44,321 bases of DNA from Daldinia sp. FL1419. Its lineage: Eukaryota; Ascomycota; Sordariomycetes; Xylariales; Hypoxylaceae. This document shows, piece by piece, positions 1 to 12,639 of the stretch. The stretch is taken from the NCBI GenBank assembly GCA_025201765.1, contig MU623551.1, positions 1 to 44,321 of the forward strand, read 5' to 3'. The notes beneath the pieces are model-generated. The model was given only the letters and a program-made list of their open reading frames with translations. It ran no database searches and had not been told where the DNA came from. Within the stretch, counting starts at the first letter, position 1. Each line of letters begins with the position of its first letter. Both the position numbers and the translations under genes were made by a program.

Positions 1-35
1 TTGTTATAATAATTTAAAAAGTTATTTAAATCAAA

Positions 36-158
36 TTAAATCTATTAAATCTATTAAATCTATTAAATCTATTAAATCTATTAAATCTATTAAATTTATT
101 AAATTTATTAAATCTATTAAATCTATTAAATCTATTAAATTTATTAAATCTATTAAAA
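36..158. repeat. 9-bp tandem repeat (TCTATTAAA)n
   Basis: About 13 copies of a 9-bp unit, tctattaaa, with a few tttattaaa variants (C-to-T). Simple tandem array at the edge of the AT-rich flank. No coding potential. Confidence 0.9.
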
Positions 159-177
159 ATAATTTAAATAAATTAGA

Positions 178-250
178 CTTATTCGATACCCGGACTTCGT
201 CCGCTTCCTATTGGAATTAAATTACACTTTTGGCTACCGGCTTCGTCCTG
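178..250. other. GC-richer patch with a short hairpin
   Basis: A 70-bp patch with several CpGs inside very AT-rich DNA. It contains cggacttcgtccg (191-203), a perfect 5-bp stem around a TTC loop, and a second cttcgtcc motif about 40 bp further on. Function unknown; it may be the end of a small mobile element that was not mutated by RIP. Confidence 0.4.
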
Positions 251-386
251 GATTTAATTTTATTTTTTATCTTATTTAATATTTTCATTTATTATAAGAT
301 CTATTAAAATTCTTATTCAATATATAAGCCTTTAAAAATTATTTTCTTATCTAATCAAATCTAACTCTTTAAACATTACCTTTCAT

Positions 387-620
387 ATAATCCATAACGG
401 CAAGGGGGGTATTGTTAAAATTGTTATATTTTTAAAACTGTTATGTTTGATAGAATGGTTTTGGGCATCTTAGGCTTTTAATTGGTTGAAATTAAGTAAA
501 AGTGGAGAAATTTATTTTTAGTGCTGGGATTTTATTTAAATTTTTGTTGTATTTTTTTTAAAATTATTTTACTATATAAAATGGTAATAGATGATATAAC
601 AATTTTGATTGATTTTAACG
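387..620 (+). mobile_element. Copia-like 3' LTR edge with polypurine tract
   Basis: The purine-rich stretch ggcaagggggg (399-409) is followed directly by an LTR-like start, tattgttaaaattg. The same junction, less mutated, occurs in reverse at 2605-2581 (ggcaaggggga then tgttgttagaacg). A purine tract next to a TG start is the usual layout at the 3' LTR of a copia-type retrotransposon. The LTR end is not clear. Confidence 0.45.
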
Positions 621-699
621 AAAATTACCCTTATATAACAAAAATTATTTAGAAATTTTCAAACTCTTCAAACTTTTTCTGGGATATAAATAGGCCCTT

Positions 700-2190
700 A
701 AGAGTTAATTCTTATCTAATTAAATTAAATTTTTAAGTATAGTGAATAGGAGTTTTAATAGTTTCTGTAGGATATGCCCTGCACTTCAACTAACCCATAA
801 CAACCAAAGGTTATATAAGCTCGAGGATATAAAGTGACTATATCCTAAAAAATATATTAAAATAATCGGATAAAAAAACTAATAGAAGTAACTACTTACC
901 AATAATAGCGCGTACAATAAGGTTATAAGCTAAAAAATATATATTATTCGTATAAAACTCTATAAAAACGATCTTTAATAAACTATATAAAACTTAAATT
1001 GATCAAGCAAAAAAACAACTTTTAAAAAAATGGCTAACAAAATCCTTCAAAATAACTCCTATTACATATTCCTATTATATACTCCTACCACATACTTACA
1101 CTATACCAATTCAATATTAAAAACCTTAAACAAATTAAACAAATTAAAAATATTGAACCGGGGTAATGCAATTATGTAATAGATCTTACCTTGCAAAAAC
1201 CTTATTAACCTCCTTAGAGCTAGATCCTCTAAGTCTCCACAAGTTTTTTGAACAGAAATAGGCCCTCAAAAGTTGTTTTTCTTATTTAATCAGCTCAAAC
1301 TCAATATAGTTCTTTAAAAATTCCTTTTATAGAGTTTTTATACAAATATATATATTTTTTGCCCTCTTATAGAATATAACTTCATCGTACGCACTACCAT
1401 TGGCAAGTAGTTACATATAATAGTTTTTTTATCTGATCGTTTTATTATATTCTTTAAGATATAATTACCTTATATTTTTGAGCTTATACAACCTCTGGCC
1501 TATTATAGGTTAACTAAAATGCAAGGCATATTCTGCAAAAGTTATTAAAGCTCCTGTTTAATTTAATCAATTTATTTAAGGTTTTTAATATTAATATCTT
1601 TAAGTTCTTCAATTTCTTTAAACTTTTTAAGCCCTTCAATATTTTTAATTTATTCGAGCTTTTTAATTTAATCAATTGTTTAATTTATTCAAGTTTTTTA
1701 AGCTCTTTAAATTCTTTAAGCTTTTTAAACTTTTTAAACTTTTCAATTTAATTAATTTATTTAAAGTTTTTAATATTGAACTAGCGTAATGTAATTACGT
1801 AACTAAAGTTACTTTAATAAAAGACTTTATTAGTTTCCGTAGAACTAACCCCTCCATAAGCTATTTAAAACATAAATAGGCCCTTAGGAATTGTTTTTTT
1901 ATTTGATTAGATTATATTTTTCAGGATAAAGTTAAGCATTATTTTTATAGAGTTTCGTATAAATATATATGCTTTTTGTTTTTTTATTAAATATAACCTT
2001 ATAAGAATATGTTACTATTAATAAGTAATTACCTTTATTAATTGTTTTATTTGATTGTTTTAATACCTTCTTTAAGATATAATCACTTTGTACCCTCTAT
2101 TTCATTTAAACCTTTAATTTGTTATAAAATAGTTAAAGTGTAGGGCATATTTTATAAAAGTTATTAGAGTTTTTGTTTAATATTTCAAAA
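700..2190. mobile_element. Cluster of decayed LTR-like repeats, head to head
   Basis: Three copies of a ~420 bp repeat. One is on the minus strand (about 716-1113); two are on the plus strand (about 1155-1565 and 1783-2180). On the plus strand the copies begin tgaaccggggtaatg or close variants and end near agctcctgttta, so termini look like TG...CA. Each has a TATA-like box with a 'aaataggccc' core (for example 684-700 and 1868-1884). The first two face away from each other across a ~40 bp AT spacer. The copies differ mainly by transitions. I see no internal coding domains, so these are best read as solo LTRs. Confidence 0.6.
1566..1785. repeat. Degenerate low-complexity repeat (tttttaaact-like)
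   Basis: An irregular series of ttcaa, tttaa and ctttttaaa units fills the space between two LTR-like copies. It shows no coding potential and looks like a decayed tandem array. Confidence 0.5.
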
Positions 2191-2337
2191 TCTGCAATAT
2201 TAATATCTTCAAAATCTTTAATTTGATCAATTTATTTAAAATCTTTAATATTTTATTTTTTATTTTAATATATAATAATAAAAAAACAATTGTAGATTAG
2301 TAATTTTGTAAATTATAAATTCATAGTAATATTATAA

Positions 2338-2421
2338 TAGCTCAATTGTAAAAACGTAAAACTTTAAAAATTTCTAATTTAAAATTTTAATCATATAATA
2401 TGTATACGAAAAAACCTGGGT
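2338..2421 (+). other. tRNA-like relic with A-box and B-box (tRNA or SINE)
   Basis: tagctcaattg (2338-2348) resembles a tRNA gene A box, and gggttcaaatacc (about 2408-2420) resembles a B box. The gap is about 60 nt, long for an intronless tRNA, so an intron-containing tRNA or a tRNA-derived SINE would fit. No clean cloverleaf can be folded from the present bases. Confidence 0.3.
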
Positions 2422-2612
2422 TCAAATACCAACCAAGCAAATAAATTTTTAATTTTTTAAATTTTTAAAACCATCCTACTAACCAAAACCGTTATAAACT
2501 AATAAAATTGTTATAAACTAATAAAACTGTCCTCTATTATCCTTTGTCTTTTTTATATAAAATAGTTATAAAAAATATAATCGTTCTAACAACATCCCCC
2601 TTGCCACTATGG
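2422..2612 (-). mobile_element. Copia-like LTR edge with polypurine tract (reverse)
   Basis: Read on the minus strand, ggcaaggggga (2605-2595) is followed by TGTTGTTAGAACG (2594 downward). This matches the junction at 399-420 apart from C-to-T and G-to-A changes. It lies next to the tRNA-like relic at 2338-2421, which may be the insertion target or part of the LTR. Confidence 0.45.
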
Positions 2613-4200
2613 ATTTCTTCTAATAATTTATAATTCTTTTCTTTTATTAAATATATTATTTATTATACCTTTTAAAAATCAATAATTACCTTTATTTATT
2701 AATATTCTATTTAATTATTTTAATACCTTCCTTAAAATATAATTATTTTATATTTTTAATTTTATTTAACCTCTTAATTAATATGGAATAATTAAAGTGC
2801 AATACATATCCTATAAAAATTATTAAAATTTATATTTAATATATAAACCTTTAAAAATTAATTTTTATCTAATTAAATTAAATTTTCTATTCTAAAAATT
2901 AAATTCTTTAAATATCATTTTTTATAAAAACTTTTACAATAATATATAATTCTCAAATCTTAAATTAAATATATTATTTTAAATATCAACTACTATAATA
3001 AACAATTACTTTATTATTTTCTATTTAATTATTTTAATACCATCCTTCTAAATTTAATTATCTTATATCTTTTATCTTATTTAACATTTTAATTTATTAT
3101 TTATAAGGTTAAATTAAAATTGCTACCCAATATATAAATCTTTAAATATTAATTACTTTAATCTTTTTATAACTTTTTATAATAATTTATAATTTTATTT
3201 TTAATTAAATATATTATTTATTCTATCTCTTAAACACCAGCTACCATTGTTAATAATTAGGTTTATTAACCTTTTATTTAATTATTTAAATATTTTCTTC
3301 AAGATATAATTATATTAAATTTAAATAATTATTAAAACTTTTATTTAATTAAAAGTTCTATTTAATATATAAATCTCTAAATATTAATTTTTATTTGATT
3401 GAATTAAGCTATTTAAACATCACCTTTCATATAACTTTTTATAATAATTTATAATTTCTCTCTCTTATTAAATATATTATATATTTTATTTCTTAAACAC
3501 CAAAAATTATTTTTATTAATTTACCTTTTATTTAATCATTTTAATACCTTTCTTAAAATATAATTTATTATAAGGTAACTAAAATGCAAAACATATCCTA
3601 CAAAAGCTATTAAAACTCCTATTCATTGGAACTACACTACAAAACCCTATTAGCCTCCATATAACCAACCCTTCTAAAATTTCCATAAATTCTTTTAAAT
3701 ATAAATAAGCCATTAAAAATTATTTTCTTACTTAATCAAATTAAATTCATTAAAAATAATATATTTTTTTATAAATTTTATAATAATTTATAAATTTATT
3801 CTTTATTAAATATATTATCTTTTTAATTTTCAATATATTCTACCATTAATAAACAATTATTTCTATTTTTTTTATCTAATTATTTTAATACCTTCCTTAA
3901 GATATAATTATTTTAAATTTAAATATCTATTAAAGCTCTTATTTAATTAAAATTCCTATTCAATTAAAAATTTTATCCAATAATAATTAAAATTCTTATT
4001 CAATACCCTAATTAAATAATCTCCAAAAGATTTACTAATATAAACTCCTATTCAATTAAAAAAACTATACACCACAGAGAAGCCATAAACACGCATACAA
4101 AATATATTAAAATTTAAAATTATTTTAATTTAGTATATTAATTTAAAATCTATTTAAAAACATTTATAATTAATATTATTTAAAACTTAATTAAATTTAT
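2613..4200. other. AT-rich decayed LTR-like DNA, no gene
   Basis: Very AT-rich. Recurrent fragments of the LTR-like family are visible, including the motif 'aatataaataagcc' near 3700 and several 'taaaatataattat' and 'atcctacaaaa' segments. No reading frame or conserved domain is seen. Confidence 0.6.
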
Positions 4201-4204
4201 AATT

Positions 4205-4370
4205 TTTTGAAATATATTATATATGTTTCTAATCAGAAATTGTTATATAGTAGCTAAAAACGTCCAAAATTGCGGGTCCTTTTCCTTAAATTCTTTAAGA
4301 ATTAATTAATTAATTTGATTTGTGGCATAACTAATGAAATAAGAAAAACATAGATAGATTATTTAATTAA
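4205..4370 (+). repeat. Repeat copy shared with 13450-13620 (inverted)
   Basis: A stretch containing tttctaatcagaaat, a 'cgtccaaaattgcggg' block and 'taatgaaataagaaaaaca' matches the reverse complement of 13450-13620. The distant copy keeps more G and C. Unidentified dispersed repeat. Confidence 0.55.
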
Positions 4371-4879
4371 ATATAATTAAAATTATATTAAAGTATATAT
4401 TTATATAATATAATTAAATTAATTATAATTTTATATTTATATTAAGATATAATTAAAATTTTTAATTGTTATATAATATATAAAGAAAAATTATAATTAT
4501 AATTATAAATTTTAAATTATTATTATTATTATTAGAATTCTAAAATAGAATAATAAAGCTTTTTATGGAATTATTATAAAGGAAAGAATTTTTCCACATT
4601 ATTTTTAGGCTTACTAATCCAACAACAATCAAAATTATATTAATATAATTTAATTAAATACTGGAGGTCACCCCAAGGGCTGACATAATCCTTAAGTTTT
4701 CAAATAAGGTCTTTTATAAATAATTAATAAATTAAAAGTTTATGGAGATTTTAAAAGTGATTATTTTATGGAATAAATAGGTTCTTATAAAATAATTTTA
4801 ATTATATAATTATATTATTTTAATCTAATATTTATATAATTAAAGTTATTTTATAAAAATCTAATATTTTTAGAAATTT

Positions 4880-5900
4880 TATTTAAATATATATTGACCT
4901 GGGGTAGTGTAATCATGTAATAGGAGTTACTTTGAAGGATCTTGTTAGTTAGTCCTTTAATGTTTATATACTTCTTTTTAAATATAAATAGGTCTTCAAC
5001 AATTGTTTTCTTGCTTGATCAGTTCAAGTTTTATATAATTTATAAGAGATTATTTTTATAGAACTTTATATAAATAATATATATTTTTTGGTTACAATTT
5101 TTTATAATATGCTACTATTATTAAATAATTATATATTAGTAATTCCCTTATATGATTGTTCTATTCCCCTTTTTGGGATATTAAACCAATATAGTGTAAT
5201 TAGGTAATAAATATTATTTTGTAGAGATTTTATTAATTTCCTTAAAGCTAGACTTCCTAAGTCTCCACAGTTCTTTTGGATATAAATAGGTCTTTAAGAA
5301 TTGTTTTTCTTATTTAATCAATTTAGGTTCTTTAAGTTTTATAAATCAGTTCTTTTATAAAGTTTTTGTATAACAATATATTCTTTTACTCTTTTTTTAA
5401 AAAAATATTCTCCCTTATAAAACGTTATTATTGGTAAATAATTATTTATATTTATTTTTTTATATAATTATTTTATATTGAATAGGAGCTTTGATAACTT
5501 TTGCAGGATATGTTTTATATTTCAATTAACCTATAGCAAGCCAAAGGCTATATAAGTTAGAGGATATAAGGTGATTATATTCTGAGGAGGGGAATAAGCT
5601 AATTGGGTAAAAAAAATAAATTTATAAATAATTATTTATTAATGGTAGTATATTTTAAGAAAATATTTTTAAAGAAGAAATTAAAATTATATATTTTTAT
5701 ATAAAAACTTTATAAAGAAATTAAATTATAAAATCTTAATGAATCTTTATTAATTAAATAAGAAAGATAATTTTCGAAGGCCTATTTATATCTAAAAGAG
5801 CTGTGGAGCTTTGGAAAGTCTAATTTTAAAGAGGAGATAGGGTTTCTATAAGGTAATATTTATAACTTAATTGTTCTACATTGATTTAATATTCTTTTAA
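4880..5900. mobile_element. LTR-like repeats: two plus, one minus copy
   Basis: Plus copies begin at about 4893 (tgacctggggtagtgtaatc) and 5184, with boxes ttaaatataaatagg (about 4980) and ttggatataaataggtc (about 5278). A minus-strand copy covers about 5470-5890, with the reverse box at about 5780-5795. A partial plus-strand fragment follows, to about 6010. All belong to the family seen at 700-2190. Confidence 0.6.
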
Positions 5901-6025
5901 ATATAAATAGGCTTTTAAAAATTCTTTTTTTACTTAATTAATTTAAATTATATATAATTTTTTAAAAATTATTTTTATAAAATTTTATATAAATAATATA
6001 TATATTTTTAACTTATAATTTCATT

Positions 6026-9000
6026 AGATACATTATTTATTTATTTATTTATTTATTTATTACTATCCCGATTTATTTAGAATATATTACAGGTATCCAG
6101 TCCATCTCTTAGTATTTGTTCTGGGTAGGAACTATGTTCCGGAGAAAACCTACCCGCCGCCTATCCGAACAAACTATATTACCATAATTTTGGCTACACC
6201 TTATATTCTTATTGAAATTTACCTTTCAATAAAAATAATTAGATTTTAATATAGAAAAATATTTTATGCGTTATAATACCAATTATGTAAAATGGTGTAG
6301 CAGTGGTTTGGGTGTGGGGCAACAACGAGGTTTAAGATGATTTCATTATTTTTTTTAATAAATAATAAAAGCATTACTGTATTGCAAAAAAATTATTTTG
6401 GGGGAGGGTTGGGGTATATGCAATTTATATAGGGTATAAATATGTGTGAATGATTTTACATCTCTGTAAAAAGCTATTATACATTCTTATTTTTATAACC
6501 TTTTTTTTAATATTACAATATTATATTTATTTTTTAAAATGGTTTAAAATGGTATTATTAATTTGTAGCCTTTCTTAACTAACCTTAATCTTCTTTATAT
6601 GCCTTGTTTGTATTTTGCGATATTGCAGTATAATATCACTATACCTATTATGTTCATAATTCAATATTACCTTAAAAAATCCATTTTGTTTTTATATGTG
6701 TATTATATTAAGCAAAAGAAAATTTGTATATTTGTAAATATTCCAATATCTCTCCGGTTTTATTCTGTTATTAACCTTCCTTAAGTGTTTTAATCCTTTT
6801 ATTAGAGATTATTATAGCATTTTAGATCTAATATATTACTTTAATATTGTATTGTATTAGGATTATAATCCTGATATAGTTACATATTATGAAGATAATT
6901 TGTTTGTTAAAGATGGGAAATTGTATGAAAAGTGTGGCTACGCCTTTCCGGCATAGTTCTGGGAATTAATTATTAAGACTTTATTATAACTTTTTTAAAA
7001 TTTTTAAGTCCTTAAGAAATTTATTAAGGGATTATTAATAATGTTTAATAATTATTTTTATTATATTTAATCCTTTACTTACCAAATCCATAACTTTCAT
7101 ATGTTCTAGCAATCTTGGGAAGATTATTTGTTTTAGTGTCACCAATGCCGTGATTATTCCGCAATATAATCCTGCTCTATATCTATTCTACTAATATTTA
7201 TTAATTATAATATAGGATTTATAAGGGAATTAGTTTTAAAAGGAGATATATATATATTGTTTTATTCCTAGCAATCTATATTATCCCTATATATTGTTAT
7301 TATAACAATCTTTTACTTAAGAAATTTAATTGGTATTAAATATTTTACCATTTTCTAATAATAATCTATTATAAATCCTTAATAATTTCCCAATATATCC
7401 AGGTTTAAGCCCTAATAAGCACAACCTTCCTTTTAAGAATATATTTGTCCTTGTTTAGGATTCCCTGGTGTATGTGATTGAGGAGAGCAAGGAGGAGGAC
7501 AAGGAGGCGGATGTAGAGGAGGGCGATTCTGACGGGTATGGTTTGGAGTAAATGCGGAACGATCCTAGGTAAATATGGTTTTTTTAGAAGACCCCACCAA
7601 TGTATTATTATTTATATCCTTTTATTTGATTGTGAATTTTTCTCACTTAGTTCGAAGTTTTTGAAAATATTTACATTAAATAAATTGTAATGTTATTCTG
7701 TATATAAATAATTAAACCTATTTAAAGAACCAATAAGCTATTAATAGGATTTCATTGGGGTTGGATAACATTCTTTTATAATCTGCATTAGTTAAGAAAG
7801 CTTTTAGGGTTAAATTCCATCTAAAACAGGCCTATATTGGAGTGTATTTGGGATATTTAAAAATTATATACCATATTATTTCCCTTTTACCACATCTACA
7901 CCTAAGAATATTTATTCTAAAAATCTTTCTATTAAATAAAAAAGTTTTCAATCTTATTTTCTTAGTGTGTATCTATAATAGTACCAATATTTTGTACTTT
8001 TGTAAATTAAAATACCAATTATTGATCTTTATATTAGGGGGTGGTGACCGAATTATTGGTGTAATAATATCTTTCTTGTATTATTCCCATCTCTCTATTT
8101 AATGGTTTAAGAGGGTTTTTTTGGGATATTGGTATCCCTTCCACTCAATGTTCTAGTTAATCCTAGCTTTTATAATATATATATCCAATATTTAAGCGAT
8201 AGTGGGAAGACCCTATTATCTCTTAGGCCTCTAAAATTCCACCCATTTTTGAATTTTCCATCTTATTTCTTAAATTTTAAAATTAAAATTTTTATTATTT
8301 ATATAAAATTTAGCCATTGTTATTATTATATTTAAATAAAGATATATTAGGGAATAACCTAACTTTATTTTTAATTATAATATTTCTATTATCTTATATG
8401 TGCCACCAATTTCCTGTAAGTAAGTTAATTAAATAGTATCTAGTTTTTTAGTAATGTCTTTTATCTTATAATTTTAATTTGGAATGTGTTACACTATTAT
8501 TTTATATGTTATTATGTTTTATATTATTTTTATATAAATTTTTTTTATTTAGGTTGTGTTGTAACCTTATATTAATATTATTAATTTAGAAAGGGTATAT
8601 TATTATTTTTCCATTTTTATTTTAATTGTTTTTAAATATTTATTCTATTTAAATTTCTTATTTAGCTATATTCTAAAGAATTTAATATTTTTTTTAGGCT
8701 TAATAATTGTATTATTTAGCTTAATTTTTGTGGTTAATGTTTGATAGGCTTTTGTAAAATACATAAGTTTATTCTTCTATGTTGTAAAGGTTATGCTGTA
8801 TTTTCATGCCCAATCCAAGTATATTCTGTACGCTTATTCCAACCTAACACAATTTTTGGCTATAGAATATCTTATTATTAGCATATTTATATTGTTTGTG
8901 AAATTGATAATCAAGATACCTTCTTAATCTAATTCTTTATATAAGGTGATTATGTAAATAATAAATAGGATAGGTAATAATAAGGAGCTTTGCAGGATAC

Positions 9001-12000
9001 TTGCGGTAAAGGAGTAGGCCTTATCTTTTTTATTATTAAGGATTAATTGTACCTCTTATTTTTCCATAAAATTATTTATTTAATTTGTTATCTATATTAG
9101 GTACCCTTTTTAATATAGTGTGTATATAAGCCTTTATAGTATAATATTGTTAAAAGTGCCTAAAATATTTAACTGTAAAAGTGATGCTGTAGTGCTAATA
9201 TATTATGCAACATATATAACTTCTATTATTATTCTAATGGCTATTTTTATGGATTTAATTGGTCTATTTCTTATTTGATCTTCTGGAAATAGTTGATATT
9301 GTTTTGCTATTTTTGTAATATAATTTACCATTATTTTTTCAATTATTTTACCTATAATCTTTAAGAGGGATATTAGTTTATAAGTACCTAAGAGGTTCTT
9401 TTCTTCTTTAGATTTTTTGGGTTTTAGTAGTATTATTATTATAACTTTATAGAATACCTTTGGGTAGTACCTAAGTATGAAATTTTGTATTATAATTATA
9501 ATAAATATTTTAAATAATTATTTTTTACATATTTTAAGGAATCCTATTGGTAACAAATCCTTGTTGGCAGTTTTCCACGGTTTGATTGTTCTTAGAATTG
9601 CTTTTATTTCTTCCGGTTTTATTCTTTTAAACATATTAAATTTATTTTCTTAGGGTTTTTCCGGCCATATGGTGGGGTTGGGGATGTTAGATAAATCAAT
9701 TGCAGGATTTGGGAAAAATCTTTCCCCCAACACTATATTTTTTTCCTTTTTGTTTATAGCTTACAGTTTTTTATTGGGTTGATAATGCAATGTTGGAAGG
9801 TTTTTTTTTTTAATAGATTGTTAGTTATATAATCTGGTTCATCTTTCTATCTTCCACAAGACTTTATTATTTCCTAAAGTTTTTACCAAAATCAATCTCT
9901 AATTATTTCTTTTAACTTCGTTTATAGCTTTCTTTAATATTGCCTAAGCCTCATTGAGGGCTTCCCAGTGCCTCTATATTCTCTAATTTATCCATTATTT
10001 ACACATTTTCTTTACCTTTTTACAAAATATTTCAATTTTATTATTCTACTATAATACCAATTACATCATAAGCCAGGCGTAGTGCAGGGCTACAACCAAA
10101 ATAATCCTTTTTAGTTCTTCAATAAAGTAATCCATATATTCATCAAGTTTTTCAAAATTATTTACTTTTTTTAACACATTTATATTTCATGTTTCTATTT
10201 TTACAAGTCTTTTATTTAGGTATTTCCACACCCAATTTTCTAATCTAGGCTGGTTCCAAACCAAGTCTGGGCATAGTATAATAATATTAAGGCACTAAAC
10301 AATATAATTAGATCCTTCCCAATTAAAAGACCTTAATCTTAAACATTTAAATCTTTCATCTACTTATACCAGGTTCAATATTGAATCTTTATAACCCTAT
10401 ACTTGCCTAATTATCGTACCTATTTCCGTGGCAAATTTGAAATTCCAACAGATCACTAACTTAAAGATCTTAAAAACATATTAAAACATCCTTTCCTCTT
10501 TATCCCATAAAGAATAATATATATTAAAGTTTTTTACTACCATATTCATACCATAAAAGTTCTTTAACATTAATTTTAATAACAATAAATACCTATAATT
10601 AAAATCTAATTTTACATATATTAACCATATAATAAAAATATTAAACCCTACTTAAATTAATACTATAACCCAATTATAATCCATTTCTTTCTTCTAATCT
10701 TTTAAATTAATTCTTTTATATATATAAATTATAGTTTAATTTATGCCATACTATATTAATTTATAATTATTAAATTAAGAATAATCTGGTTTTCTATTAT
10801 TAAAGTGAAATTCTTAAATAATTATAACATTTAATATTCTTTTATCTTTAAAGATTTAAAATATAATTTAACAACCTTCTTTTACATTCCAATATATTAC
10901 AATAATTATATAATCTTATATATAATTCATACAATATTCCTAAGAAATCTACTACTTTCTTTAGGGTAGTTCTAATTGGAAGCTGCTACTGCAGCAGGAT
11001 CTTCCTGATGGAAGAAGTTTTGGATTAAAGGAATATTATTATTAAATTTTATTTTTAAATAAATTTTTATATAAGATCTACCTCTTATCCTTATCTCCAA
11101 CTCAGGAACATCGTTTATTACAATAATTATTTTAGAAAAACCTGAAATATTTTCGTTCTAGGAATTCTACATTTTCTCCTTGTTAAAAATGCGGTTTTTT
11201 ATCTTCCTTAAAATTACTAATATAAAGCTATTATATATAACACTATACATATCAGGAATATAATTAATACTATTCCATTCCTTAAATTGCCTCAACCTAT
11301 ATACATATGCTTCTTTTACTACATTTTTTTGTTTAATTATTTTTAAACATTTTAAATTTTATGCCTCATATATCCTACCATAATTCCAACACTTCTTTAA
11401 TACTTTATACATTGAATTACCCTTTTTATAAATAAGACTTACACATTTGCCGTACCTAAATTATTTTTTATAATATTTTGCAATATACCTGAAATAAAAA
11501 TATTTAAAATACTATATTATTTTTATATTTTTTATAAATGATTTGCAAAGGTGGAATTTAATTTTCCATAATAACCTATTAATACAAAACTAATGGACTA
11601 TATCCAATTTATTAATTTTTACAATTAAAATAATAAATTTAATTTCTAAATATTTCTTAAATATAGGGTTAATTCCAAGGATCTTAATTTTATTTTCCTT
11701 TAAAAAAATTCTTACCAAACCCTATAAATCAATGTAAATATCTTTTAAATTAATTATTCTTAAGTTTTTAACTATCATTATAAAAATCTTACTCATTTTA
11801 ATTACTTTTTAATTAAATGCCTTTTTAATCCAATCCTAATTCTTCTTATATTATTCAACTTTGGATTAAAACATTATTATAACGTTACCATTATGGAACT
11901 AATGCACTATTATAGCCTTATCTTTATTAATTATATTATTAATAATTTATATAATTTCTTTAGGGTTTCTTTTCAATACTTCCTATAATTCTACCGTTAT

Positions 12001-12540
12001 TTTAACTATAATTTCACATTAAAAACGGGCCAATACTACAATAATAAAAGTCCAAAACTTAATTGCACCTCCAATAATTATAACCCAAAACTATTCCTAT
12101 AATTTCCCAATATTATTTATTAATTTTAATTTTTTATTTATTATTTTTTTAATTAATTCCTTTATTTTATTTAATTTAAGAACATTGTTTCGTCATTACT
12201 TTTATTCCACAAATATTATAATATTAACATATATTTTTCACATATTTATCATCTTTTCAATTTCTGCCTTTATTTCCTTTACTAAATTGTTAATTTCAGA
12301 TCTAACCATTTTTACTAATCTATTAATTAATATTACAATTATATTTATTTTATTAAATTTGGTTTTTATTTTTATTTTATTCTTCTTCTTCTTTGTGGTA
12401 GTGATCTCTAAGGCAGGTTTGTTCAGGCTGCAGACCTGACCGTTTACTATTTATATATTACCCCTTTCATCTCTTCCCAACGGCGCTGCCATTACGCACG
12501 CAATACAATGCCTTTCCAACATTTATTTCAATATTAAATT
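6026..12540 (-). mobile_element. Decayed Tad1-like LINE retrotransposon, near full length
   Basis: Minus-strand translation, interrupted by stops, shows in order a short ORF1 start with a lysine-rich, coiled-coil-like part (about 12495-12180), an endonuclease C-terminal/linker region (about 10340-9840, containing KKAINEVKRNN), the RT start PWKTANKDLLPIGFLK (about 9590-9535), EEKNLLGTYKLISLLK (about 9410-9362), AYSFTASILQSSLLLPILF (about 9040-8970), the catalytic box now reading FTNNINML (about 8902-8880), and the thumb-side SIAKNCVRLE and YRIYLDWA. The 3' region ends in (TAAA)n at about 6062-6029. Length about 6.5 kb and domain order fit Tad1-type LINEs. Many stops and Asp-to-Asn changes show it is dead. 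The 5' end is uncertain. Confidence 0.75.
7459..7551 (+). other. Purine-rich open patch inside the LINE 3' region
   Basis: A 93-bp stretch of balanced base composition is open on the plus strand and would encode an acidic tail (VIEESKEEDKEAD then VEEGDSDGYGLE) with a stop. It is antisense to the LINE. It may be the decayed, proline/cysteine-rich C-terminal end of the LINE protein read backwards, or an insertion. No start codon or gene context. Confidence 0.35.
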
Positions 12541-12639
12541 TCTAATAAATTAAATTATTTGGCTTTTTATAAAGGTTTTGTAAAAAGACAATCAAAAACC
12601 GAAAAGTCTCCCTTCTATGTGCCTCAATAAAATCTAGAT

